Shown here in pieces: positions 7,605 to 14,245 of a stretch of DNA of 34,961 nucleotides. The notes under the pieces were generated by a model. It saw only the letters and a program-made list of their open reading frames with translations. It was not told where the DNA came from and made no database searches. The position numbers and the translations under genes were made by a program. The DNA comes from SKKY01 sp964622305 (GTDB lineage Bacteria; Bacillota; Peptococcia; Peptococcales; SKKY01): contig CAZUPR010000011.1 of the NCBI GenBank assembly GCA_964622305.1, forward strand, positions 1 through 34,961, in the 5' to 3' direction. The first letter of the stretch is position 1. Each line of letters opens with the position of its first letter.

Positions 7605-8947
7605 TCTGCCCCTCCTAACAAACGGACCAGTTCATCCATTTCTTCCTTGCTCCTTTTTTCTGTCACACAGTATAAAGAAGCATTTTTAAATTGAGGGAAA
7701 TCTTTTTCCAGATTGTAGCCTCCAATAAAGCCTTCATCTAAAAGTTCATAGTTAATTGCATCTACATTGGCCGGACAAACAATTGGAAATTCTGAAAAAT
7801 ACTTCCTGCCTTCAAAGAGAGGCTGGTAGCCTTCAATCTTCTGCATATTTTTAAAGAGGTAGTTAGTTTTCTGCAGACTTTGCAGGGCTACTTCTTTAAG
7901 ACCTTCCTTACCCATTGTAATTAGATAAATACAGGCTATAAGGGCATTGTGGGCCTGATTAGAGCAGATATTGGATGTCGCCTTGTATCTTCTTATATGT
8001 TGTTCTCTGGCTTGCAGGGTAAGAACAAAGGCTCTCTTGCCATCGGCATCCACTGACTGACCGGCAATCCTGCCCGGCATTCTTCTCATCAACTTTTCTG
8101 TGCAGGCAATAAAGCCAAGATAAGGTCCGCCAAAGTTCATTTTGCCACCCAGCTGCTGACCTTCGCCCACGACTATATCGGCACCGTAATCAGCCGGTTT
8201 TTTTAAGATAGCCAGGCTGACAGGATCAGCTGCAATAATCAAGAGAGACTTGTTTTCATGAATAGCTTCAGCCAAACCATCAAGCTCTTCAATAACTCCA
8301 AAGAAGTTGGGATTTTGAATGATGACACTGGCCACATCTTTATCCAGTTTTTCCTTGATCAAGTCAAGGTCACTGGCACCATTCTTCATGGGAATGTATT
8401 CAATCTCAAAGCCTCTGAATCTCAGATAGGTGTTAAGAACTCTTTTGCTTTCAGGATTAATAGTATCTGAGCAGAGAATCCTTTTCCTTTTTGTAGTGAC
8501 AGCAGACATAATGGCAGCTTCAGCGGCAGCAGATGCTCCATCATAAACAGAAGCATTTGCTACATCCATACCAGTTAGCTCACAAATCATAGTTTGATAT
8601 TCAAAAATAACCTGTAAAGTGCCCTGGCTTATTTCAGGCTGATAGGGCGTGTAGGCAGTGTAAAACTCACTTCTGCCAGCCAAATGTCCAACAATTGATG
8701 GGATGTAACGGTCATAAACCCCTGCTCCTAAAAAGCAAACCATCTCATCAGTGGCGTAATTAGCATGAGCCAATTCCTGGAGGAGGACTTTTACTTCCAG
8801 TTCTGACTTACCAGGCGGAAGATCAAGTTCTCTTTTTAGCCTGATTTTTTCTGGAATTTCAGCAAATAAATCCTCCAAACTACCCAGCTTAAGTTTAGCC
8901 AGCATCTCTTCCTGGTCTTGACTGGTTAAGGGGATATATTGTTTCAT
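7601..8947 (-). CDS. gcvPA: Glycine dehydrogenase (decarboxylating) subunit 1
   Basis: This is the N-terminal half of the split P-protein (448 residues), which forms an alpha2beta2 enzyme with GcvPB. Family features include YIPLTSQDQEEML at the start, FLGAGVYDRYIPS, the YTPYQPEISQGTLQ segment and MTGMDVANASVYDGASA-like sequence in the middle. The PLP lysine is absent here, as expected for subunit 1. ATG 8947 directly follows the gcvH stop codon, and a GAGGAAG ribosome site lies within the gcvH end. It overlaps gcvPB by 4 bases. Confidence 0.97.
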   Translation of the reverse strand: MKQYIPLTSQDQEEMLAKLKLGSLEDLFAEIPEKIRLKRELDLPPGKSELEVKVLLQELAHANYATDEMVCFLGAGVYDRYIPSIVGHLAGRSEFYTAYTPYQPEISQGTLQVIFEYQTMICELTGMDVANASVYDGASAAAEAAIMSAVTTKRKRILCSDTINPESKRVLNTYLRFRGFEIEYIPMKNGASDLDLIKEKLDKDVASVIIQNPNFFGVIEELDGLAEAIHENKSLLIIAADPVSLAILKKPADYGADIVVGEGQQLGGKMNFGGPYLGFIACTEKLMRRMPGRIAGQSVDADGKRAFVLTLQAREQHIRRYKATSNICSNQAHNALIACIYLITMGKEGLKEVALQSLQKTNYLFKNMQKIEGYQPLFEGRKYFSEFPIVCPANVDAINYELLDEGFIGGYNLEKDFPQFKNASLYCVTEKRSKEEMDELVRLLGGAE

Positions 8948-9331
8948 TTATTCTTCCTCGCTTAAAAAGGCTTCGTATTCAGCAGCTGACATTAAATCAT
9001 CAAGTTCTGTAACATCAGAAAGATTTATTTTAATCAGCCAGTTCTCAAAAGCATCCTCATTGACCAGGGCTGGGTTATCGGCAACTTCTTCGTTAACCTC
9101 AAGGATTTGTCCACTAACTGGCATATATACGTCTGAGGCAGCCTTAACTGATTCAACAGCACCAAAAGCATCGCCTTTTTCCAAATCGTCACCCTCAGCT
9201 GGCAGATCCACAAAAACCAATTCTCCCAAGGATTTTTGAGCATAATCACTAATGCCTATAAGAGCTGTGTTGCCGTCTACCTTTATCCATTCGTGCTCAT
9301 TTGTAAAATACAGATCTTTTCTAATTTCCAT
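8948..9331 (-). CDS. gcvH: Glycine cleavage system H protein
   Basis: This is the lipoyl carrier that shuttles the aminomethyl intermediate between P-, T- and L-proteins. The motif GAVESVKAASDVYMP contains the lipoylated lysine at about residue 63, and YFTNEHEWIKVDG is the classic N-terminus. An in-frame ATG at 9340 touches the AGGAGG ribosome site directly, so the second ATG at 9331 (9 bases from AGGAGG, protein MEIRKDLYFTNEHEW) is the better start and gives 127 residues. It lies 4 bases behind gcvT, whose stop is part of the ribosome-site region. Confidence 0.96.
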   Translation of the reverse strand: MEIRKDLYFTNEHEWIKVDGNTALIGISDYAQKSLGELVFVDLPAEGDDLEKGDAFGAVESVKAASDVYMPVSGQILEVNEEVADNPALVNEDAFENWLIKINLSDVTELDDLMSAAEYEAFLSEEE

Positions 9332-9344
9332 CTTCTTCATCCTC

Positions 9345-10457
9345 CTAGTTTTTATAGTTCTTCTGATAAAATGCTTTTTTTCTAATTTTTGCTTTTAATT
9401 TTTTATTTCTAACAGCTATGAAAATCTCCTGACCAAGCTCACCATATTGGGCTTCTATAAGAGCCAGACCCAGGCTTTGCTTAAGGGTTGGAGACATATA
9501 GCCGGTTGTTACATAACCAATTTTTTTATCTTCAAAAAAAACTTCGTAATCCTGGCGGGCGATGCCGCGGTCTACAAGTTCAAAGGCAACAATTTTTCTT
9601 TGCAGGCCCTGATCTTTTTGTTTTTGCAGAGCCTCTTTGCCAATAAAATCTTCTTTGGTAAGCTTTACAAAGAAGCCCAGGCCTGCTTCAAGAGGTGTGA
9701 TTTGGTCTGAAAGTTCATTGCCATAAAGAGGAAGCCCTGCTTCAAACCTTAAAGTATCTCTGGCGCCAAGGCCACAAGGGAGCAAACCTTCTTCCTGCCC
9801 AGCCTCCAGAATATCAGTCCAGAGCTTGGTCAAAAGAGAGCTATGAGTGTAGATTTCAAAACCATCCTCACCAGTATAGCCACTGCGGGATACTAAACAA
9901 GGTACATTGGAGATGCCAATTCCACTCTCAAAGCAAAAGAAGTCAAGACTTGAAAGGTCATGTTTGGTCAGTTTTTGCAGAATTTTTTCTGCTAAGGGAC
10001 CTTGAAGGGCCAAAAGGCCAGTTTGAGCAGAGTTATCAATTATTTCCAGGTCAAAACCCTTGCTCTTTTCCTCAATCCACTGCCAGTCCTTATCTGCATT
10101 GGCAGCATTAACAACCAGGAGGAAGTGTTCCTTGCCATGTTTGTAGACAATTAAGTCATCAACTACTGTACCATTTTCATAGCACATGAAGTTATAGGCA
10201 ATCTGCTTATCTTTCATAGCTGGGATGTCATTGGTTAAGAGCCAGTTTAAAAACTTCTCTGAGTCTTTCCCCTTGATAATAAATTCACCCATGTGCGATA
10301 CATCGAAAATCCCGGCAGCTTCTCTTACAGCCTCATGTTCTTTTTGCAAGCCTGAATATTCTACAGGCATGGCCCAGCCGGCATAGTCAACAATCCTTGC
10401 CCCTGCTTTTTCGTGTTCCTCAAAGAGGGGGGTTTTCTTTAGATTTTGCTCAAGCAT
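9345..10457 (-). CDS. gcvT: Aminomethyltransferase (glycine cleavage T protein)
   Basis: It transfers the aminomethyl carbon from lipoyl-GcvH to tetrahydrofolate, giving methylene-THF and ammonia. The 370-residue protein starts KKTPLFEEHEKAGARIVDYAGWAMPVEY and carries FDVSHMGE and RSGYTGEDGFEIY (folate-binding and catalytic region). The C-terminal barrel contains GYVTTGYMSPTLKQSLGLALI. ATG 10457 directly follows the TAA of the upstream metallophosphoesterase gene, with GGAGGAATT in that gene's last codons, so there is no intergenic leader. The chromosomal order is gcvT-gcvH-gcvPA-gcvPB-lpd. Confidence 0.97.
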   Translation of the reverse strand: MLEQNLKKTPLFEEHEKAGARIVDYAGWAMPVEYSGLQKEHEAVREAAGIFDVSHMGEFIIKGKDSEKFLNWLLTNDIPAMKDKQIAYNFMCYENGTVVDDLIVYKHGKEHFLLVVNAANADKDWQWIEEKSKGFDLEIIDNSAQTGLLALQGPLAEKILQKLTKHDLSSLDFFCFESGIGISNVPCLVSRSGYTGEDGFEIYTHSSLLTKLWTDILEAGQEEGLLPCGLGARDTLRFEAGLPLYGNELSDQITPLEAGLGFFVKLTKEDFIGKEALQKQKDQGLQRKIVAFELVDRGIARQDYEVFFEDKKIGYVTTGYMSPTLKQSLGLALIEAQYGELGQEIFIAVRNKKLKAKIRKKAFYQKNYKN

Positions 10458-11453
10458 TTAAATTCCTCCAATCTTTTTTTCTATCTTTTGTTTTATCTCT
10501 ATCCTTACAACTTCTGACTTGGTGCCTATTCTTACAGGTGGGCCCCAGGTGCTGGCCCCTGAACTTACTATCAGATTATAATCATCCTTGGTAAGCTGAC
10601 CATAGTCGAAGGCGAAATACCTTTCTGTTAAAAGACCAAAAGGGAACATTTGTCCTTTATGAGTATGTCCTGAAAGCTGCAAGTTAACTCCTAAACTTTC
10701 TGCCTCATAAATATCCACAGGAGTATGGTCTAATAAAATAGTAAAGAGATCTTGATCCCTCTGTGAAAGCAAATCTTCCAAATTATCTCTTTCTTTTTCC
10801 ATCAAATCTCTGCGGCCAAAAAGGTAAAGATTATCATTTATGATAAGACCTTCATCACGGAGAACCTGAATGCCATTGGCATCCATCAAATGAGCCAGCA
10901 TATCCTTATGCTCCAGGAAGTTATCGTGATTACCCATGACCATGTAAGTTCCTTTTCTGGACTTAAATTCTTTCAAGAGGCTGTGAATATCTTCCTCATA
11001 AAAGGCCCGCCAGTTGCCATCAATAAAATCACCGGCAATAAATATATAATCTGGAGTCTGGGCATTTATCAGGTCAATAATTTCTTTAAGTTTTTTATGA
11101 CCGGACTGATAGCCTATATGAATATCAGAAACAAGGGCTAAGGTGTAATTTTGTTTTAACTCATAAGCAGTTTCAATTTGGTATTCAGTTACCTTTAGGT
11201 TTTTTGCGTTAAAGTTTCCAAAAATACCAAGNNNNNNNNNNNNNNNNNNNNNNNNNNNNNNNNNNNNNNNNNNNNNNNNNNNNNNNNNNNNNNNNNNNNN
11301 NNNNNNNNNNNNNNNNNNNNNNNNNNNNNNNATCTTTTTGCTTATTGGAAGAACATAATTAATATTATTAAAAATTCTAAAGCCCAGATAAAAAAGTCCT
11401 AATAGGTAGCTTAAAAGAAATGAAATGGCTACAGCCACAAAAGACAACCTCAT
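10458..11453 (-). CDS. Membrane-anchored metallophosphoesterase (interrupted by assembly gap)
   Basis: The protein has a hydrophobic N-terminal segment (SFVAVAISFLLSYLLGLFYLGF), then the 100-N gap, then a calcineurin-like phosphoesterase domain. All metal-binding motifs are visible: SDIHIG (D, H), AGDFIDG (D), MGNHDN (N, H), LDHTP (H) and SGHTHKGQM (H, H). This matches YkuE-type membrane metallophosphoesterases, which usually have several helices before the catalytic domain. The gap has the conventional 100-N length, so the true missing length, and whether both sides are one frame, are not proven. It overlaps the FMN reductase gene by ATGA and joins gcvT with no gap. Substrate unknown. Confidence 0.85.
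   Translation of the reverse strand: MRLSFVAVAISFLLSYLLGLFYLGFRIFNNINYVLPISKKXXXXXXXXXXXXXXXXXXXXXXXXXXXXXXXXXXLGIFGNFNAKNLKVTEYQIETAYELKQNYTLALVSDIHIGYQSGHKKLKEIIDLINAQTPDYIFIAGDFIDGNWRAFYEEDIHSLLKEFKSRKGTYMVMGNHDNFLEHKDMLAHLMDANGIQVLRDEGLIINDNLYLFGRRDLMEKERDNLEDLLSQRDQDLFTILLDHTPVDIYEAESLGVNLQLSGHTHKGQMFPFGLLTERYFAFDYGQLTKDDYNLIVSSGASTWGPPVRIGTKSEVVRIEIKQKIEKKIGGI
11232..11331. other. Assembly gap (100 N)
   Basis: Exactly 100 undetermined bases, the usual placeholder for a scaffold gap of unknown size. It lies inside the metallophosphoesterase gene, in the region where further transmembrane helices are expected. Confidence 0.98.
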
Positions 11454-12010
11454 GACAGGTGATCAATCCATTTAGAAAATCTATCCAGCATCCTTGCTGA
11501 AAGAGAAATGGCTTTTTCATCCATTAGTATTCCATCAAGAAACTTGCCCTCTGCTTCTGCCACAAAAAGTTCCGGGATATTCATTGGCCGGGCATTGAAA
11601 CTATTTAAAACTGCCCGCAATTCTTTTTGAGCCCTGGCAGTTCCTAAAATCCCTGTGGTGGCTCCTCCAATCATTATAGGTTTTGCTGAAAATGGGAAAC
11701 CCTCAGGTCCTTTCCTGGAAAGCCAATCTATTGTGTTCTTTAGGACCCCCGGAATTGATGCATTATATTCAGGAGTCATTATAATTAGTCCATCGGCTCC
11801 CTTAAGCTTCTCTCTTAAGAAGACAACAGCCTCTGGAAGAGGATCTCTTTCTAAATCTTCACTAAACAAGGGAACTTCTTTTATTGAAAGAATTTCCATT
11901 TCCATATCTTCTGGCAAGTTTTTTTGCATATGTAGTAAAAGAGCCTGGTTATAGGAATCTTTTCTTAAGCTTCCGGCAAAGGCAATCACTTTTTTCTTCT
12001 TGTTTTCCAT
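11450..12010 (-). CDS. NADPH-dependent FMN reductase family protein
   Basis: This is a flavodoxin-fold quinone/FMN/azo reductase of the ArsH/SsuE/YieF group, 186 residues from ATG 12010. It has the FMN phosphate loop GSLRKDSYN near the N-terminus and the flavin-contact TPEYNASIPGVLKN typical of the family. GSLR...Y..N and P.YN..IPG..KN are the diagnostic patterns. A GTG nine bases upstream is possible, but GGGGGTG lies six bases before ATG 12010, which fixes the start. It is the first gene of the operon that ends with the glycine cleavage genes. The true substrate cannot be told from sequence. Confidence 0.9.
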   Translation of the reverse strand: MENKKKKVIAFAGSLRKDSYNQALLLHMQKNLPEDMEMEILSIKEVPLFSEDLERDPLPEAVVFLREKLKGADGLIIMTPEYNASIPGVLKNTIDWLSRKGPEGFPFSAKPIMIGGATTGILGTARAQKELRAVLNSFNARPMNIPELFVAEAEGKFLDGILMDEKAISLSARMLDRFSKWIDHLS

Positions 12011-12032
12011 TAAAAACACCCCCAGTCTGTAG

Positions 12033-12041
12033 AATATACCA
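12033..12041 (-). promoter_or_regulatory. Predicted extended -10 promoter of the FMN reductase-gcv operon
   Basis: TGGTATATT (TG, one base, TATATT) sits 17 bases past the YdbC terminator on the minus strand; the T-tract lies where a -35 would be. Only about 20 bases separate it from ATG 12010, so there is no room for a structured leader. Confidence 0.45.
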
Positions 12042-12058
12042 TATTTTCATAGATAAAT

Positions 12059-12079
12059 AAAAGGGGCTAAGCCCCTTTT
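12059..12079 (-). terminator. Rho-independent terminator after the YdbC-like gene
   Basis: Perfect 9-bp stem AAAAGGGGC/GCCCCTTTT with a 3-base loop, followed on the minus strand by an A/T-rich tail. It begins two bases after the stop codon. Confidence 0.88.
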
Positions 12080-12080
12080 A

Positions 12081-12302
12081 TTAAATGTCTTCTTCTCTAA
12101 TTAAATTTAACAAAATTTGCATTTCTTCTTTGGTAAAGGTTTGGCCTTTTCCCATTTTTTTACCATCTGGTGACCACTCTCTGATATCATACTTTGGTAA
12201 ATTGTTATTCCAGCTAATAATTTTAACTTCTTTTCTCCAACCCGTAGAACTCTCAGATAGAATCCCTACATTTTTCTGAACCTCATAAGTAATTTCTGCC
12301 AT
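12081..12302 (-). CDS. YdbC/PC4-like single-stranded DNA-binding protein
   Basis: This 73-residue basic protein matches the bacterial YdbC family, which adopts the PC4 transcription-coactivator fold and binds single-stranded nucleic acid. Features are the opening ITYEVQKNVGILSESSTGWRKEV, the NNNLPKYDIREWSPDGKKMGKGQTFT segment and the helix KEEMQILLNLIREE. ATG 12302 is preceded by GGAGGC. It is monocistronic, with its own terminator, and divergent from tRNA-Pro. Family recognition is from motif memory; the physiological role of these proteins is poorly known. Confidence 0.85.
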   Translation of the reverse strand: MAEITYEVQKNVGILSESSTGWRKEVKIISWNNNLPKYDIREWSPDGKKMGKGQTFTKEEMQILLNLIREEDI

Positions 12303-12456
12303 AATAATAGCCTCCTTTTTTTTAATGCCAACTTATACTTCAAGCCCAATTATGCTTTCCCTTACTTTTTTTATAAAAGAAGGCAAAGTTTACAAATTGT
12401 TTACAGTGTTGACCTGGAGGGTCCTAAGGTGATAATATACATCTTAGGTTTTATAA
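12303..12456. promoter_or_regulatory. Divergent intergenic region between the YdbC-like gene and tRNA-Pro
   Basis: This 154-base region is the longest without a gene. It holds the tRNA promoter (12409-12436), a GTTTACA direct repeat with an 11-bp period (12388-12394 and 12399-12405) and an imperfect dyad across the -10 (12423-12448). The YdbC-side promoter is not clear; a TATAAG on the minus strand near 12334-12339 lacks a good -35. Confidence 0.5.
12409..12436 (+). promoter_or_regulatory. Predicted promoter of tRNA-Pro
   Basis: TTGACC (12409-12414) and GATAAT (12431-12436), 16-base spacer. The start would be near 12443, about 14 bases before the mature tRNA. Confidence 0.55.
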
Positions 12457-12533
12457 CGGGGCGTGGCTCAGCTTGGTAGAGCGCTACCTTGGGGTGGTAG
12501 AGGTCGCATGTTCAAATCATGTCGCTCCGACCA
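12457..12533 (+). tRNA. tRNA-Pro (anticodon GGG)
   Basis: This is a 77-base cloverleaf. The acceptor stem CGGGGCG pairs with CGCTCCG (one G-U) and carries the C1-G72 pair typical of bacterial tRNA-Pro. The anticodon stem CTACC/GGTAG (12484-12488 and 12496-12500) encloses loop TTGGGGT, so the anticodon is GGG at 12491-12493. The T-arm contains TTCAAAT, and the ACCA end is encoded. It is the only plus-strand gene in the window. Confidence 0.97.
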
Positions 12534-12548
12534 TTGTATTACCGGTCC

Positions 12549-12589
12549 AAAAGAGGGACCTTCAGTATCTTGCTGAAGGTCCCTCTTTT
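12549..12589. terminator. Strong bidirectional terminator between tRNA-Pro and the lysC operon
   Basis: A perfect 17-bp stem (12549-12565 with 12573-12589) and a 7-base loop. The stem ends in AAAA on one side and TTTT on the other, so it can stop the rightward tRNA transcript and the leftward lysC/zinc-ribbon transcript. Confidence 0.9.
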
Positions 12590-12590
12590 G

Positions 12591-12640
12591 CATTTGGGGA
12601 CGCAACATTCTGTCCGGACAGAATGTTGCGTCCCCAAATG
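12591..12640. repeat. Perfect 50-bp palindrome (REP/transposon-end-like)
   Basis: Two 25-base arms meet at 12615/12616 (TGTCC|GGACA) with no spacer and no mismatch. The arm contains GGGGACGCAACATTCTGTCC, a type of sequence I associate with interspersed REP-like repeats linked to IS200/Y1-transposase elements; this association is from memory. It begins one base after the neighbouring terminator and ends exactly at the stop codon of the zinc-ribbon gene. It has no T-tract, so it is not a standard terminator. Confidence 0.8.
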
Positions 12641-13003
12641 TTAGCGTTCTTTACCGCACCAAGGACAAAAAAGGTAGCCTTCTTCCACTGGTTTGCCGCA
12701 TTGAGAGCAAGCTTTGTCGCTTACATCAGCCGCCTGTAAATCATAAAAATTTATTGAGCTGCCTTCTCTTAAGGCCCTCTCTGCTACTTCTTTATCCAGC
12801 AAATATAGAAAGCTGGAATCCGAAAATTTTAGATAATATCTTTTATTAAACCTGAAAAATGGAATAAAAAAGAACTCAAAAACACTGGCATTGCGATACA
12901 AATCAGCCTTGGCTCCATAAGCGTAACCAGGGTAATTATCTACCTCTAAGCTGCCAAGCTTTTTTTCTTCAGGTAAAACGCAAAAAATACCTACAAAAAA
13001 CAT
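12641..13003 (-). CDS. Small zinc-ribbon protein with degenerate N-terminal ribbon
   Basis: This 120-residue protein has an intact C-terminal zinc ribbon: CSQCGKPVEEGYLFCPWCGKER (CxxC...CxxC). The N-terminal part, MFFVGIFCVLPEEKKLG...FEFFFIPFFRFNKRYYLK, resembles the zinc_ribbon_15-type proteins of Firmicutes. Where those have CPxCG and CC, this protein has YPGYAYGAK and SDSS, so the first ribbon has probably lost its metal. Its ATG directly follows the lysC stop (TAAATG), making it the last gene of the aspartate operon. Function unknown. The stop codon abuts the 50-bp palindrome. Confidence 0.8.
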   Translation of the reverse strand: MFFVGIFCVLPEEKKLGSLEVDNYPGYAYGAKADLYRNASVFEFFFIPFFRFNKRYYLKFSDSSFLYLLDKEVAERALREGSSINFYDLQAADVSDKACSQCGKPVEEGYLFCPWCGKER

Positions 13004-14245
13004 TTACTCATCCCTTTGTAAATCTTTATTAAGATTGGCCAAATCGAATGCTTCGTGAAGAACCTGGACAGCTTTTATAGCATGGGCCCTCTTGACTATA
13101 CAAGAAACCTTAATTTCTGAAGTGGAGATCATGTCGATATTAATACCATTATCTGCAAGAATCTGGAACATTTTTGCCGCAACTCCTGGGGAGCTAATCA
13201 TGCCTGCACCTACAATAGAGACCTTAGCCACATCATTGTCCGCCCCAATTTCTGAGGATTCAAAACTCTTGGAAACAGATTTAATTGTTCTGATAGCTTT
13301 GTCCATATCTCCTTCTGGCACAGTTAGGGAGATATCATTAATTTTGTCCCTCATGGCACTTTGAACAATCATATCAACGTTAATATTTTCTTTTGCCAGC
13401 TGAGTAAAAATCTGACTAGCTATGCCTGGTTGGTCGGGAACATCAAAAATGCTGATTTTTGCCACATTTAAATCATGAGCCACTCCCGTTACAACCAATT
13501 CTTTTTCCAAAGATTCTCTGTTTACCACTATTGTTCCCTCCTCATTTACTATACTGGACCGCACACACATGGGTACCTTGTATAGTTTTGCTAATTCAAC
13601 TGAACGCACATGAAGTATTTTTGCTCCAAGGCTGGAAAGTTCCAGCATTTCTTCAAAAGAAATCTTATCAAGCTTTTGTGCGTCACTTACTATCCTGGGG
13701 TCTGCTGTGAATACGCCTGTAACATCCGTATAAATTTCACATATATCTGCCTTAAGTGCAGCGGCCAGGGCTATAGCTGTTGTATCTGAGCCGCCCCGTC
13801 CCAATGTTGTAATTTCATCGTTTTCAGTTTTTCCCTGGAAACCTGCAACAATAATTATCTTATTGGCAGCTAATTCTTTCTTTAATCTTTCTGTATCAAT
13901 CTTCTTAATCCTGGCTTTAGAGTGAACTCCCGTGGTTACAATACCCACCTGAGGTCCTGTAAGGGATACAGCTTCTTTACCTGAGGAATCAAGAGCTATT
14001 GATAAAAGAGCTATTGAGACCTGTTCACCAGTAGACATAAGCATATCCATTTCTCTGGCAGAAGGATCTTTATTAAGTTCTTTGGCCATATTTATCAAAT
14101 TATCTGTTGTTTTACCCATAGCCGATAAAACAATTACCAGCTGATCACCCTGATCGTGGTACTTTATAATATTGTCAGCTACTCTTCTTATGCGGCTTGT
14201 GTCAGCTACTGAACTTCCTCCGTATTTTTGTACTACCAATGCCAT
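13004..14245 (-). CDS. lysC: Aspartate kinase
   Basis: It phosphorylates aspartate, the first step to threonine, lysine and methionine. The 413-residue monofunctional form opens with VVQKYGGSSVAD (substrate loop). TTLGRGGSDTTAIALAAAL and the kinase core run to about residue 245. Two C-terminal ACT domains follow (ISIFDVPDQPGIASQIF near 270 and VSIVGAGMISSPGVAAKMF near 345), which normally bind the feedback amino acid. The start overlaps the last 13 bases of thrB, with GGGGAGGGAG upstream. Its place after hom and thrB suggests it serves threonine synthesis and may be controlled by threonine and/or lysine. Confidence 0.96.
   Translation of the reverse strand: MALVVQKYGGSSVADTSRIRRVADNIIKYHDQGDQLVIVLSAMGKTTDNLINMAKELNKDPSAREMDMLMSTGEQVSIALLSIALDSSGKEAVSLTGPQVGIVTTGVHSKARIKKIDTERLKKELAANKIIIVAGFQGKTENDEITTLGRGGSDTTAIALAAALKADICEIYTDVTGVFTADPRIVSDAQKLDKISFEEMLELSSLGAKILHVRSVELAKLYKVPMCVRSSIVNEEGTIVVNRESLEKELVVTGVAHDLNVAKISIFDVPDQPGIASQIFTQLAKENINVDMIVQSAMRDKINDISLTVPEGDMDKAIRTIKSVSKSFESSEIGADNDVAKVSIVGAGMISSPGVAAKMFQILADNGINIDMISTSEIKVSCIVKRAHAIKAVQVLHEAFDLANLNKDLQRDE

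Noticed and set aside
10450..10470. Glycine riboswitch before gcvT
   Set aside because: gcvT starts directly after the previous stop codon, so no leader exists; the operon leader near 12020 is also too short.
12591..12640. The 50-bp palindrome as the lysC operon terminator
   Set aside because: No T-tract follows it on either strand; the neighbouring 17-bp stem with T4 on both sides does that job.
12473..12739. Plus-strand open frame over tRNA-Pro and the palindrome
   Set aside because: It runs through a tRNA, a terminator and a palindrome; coding is not credible.
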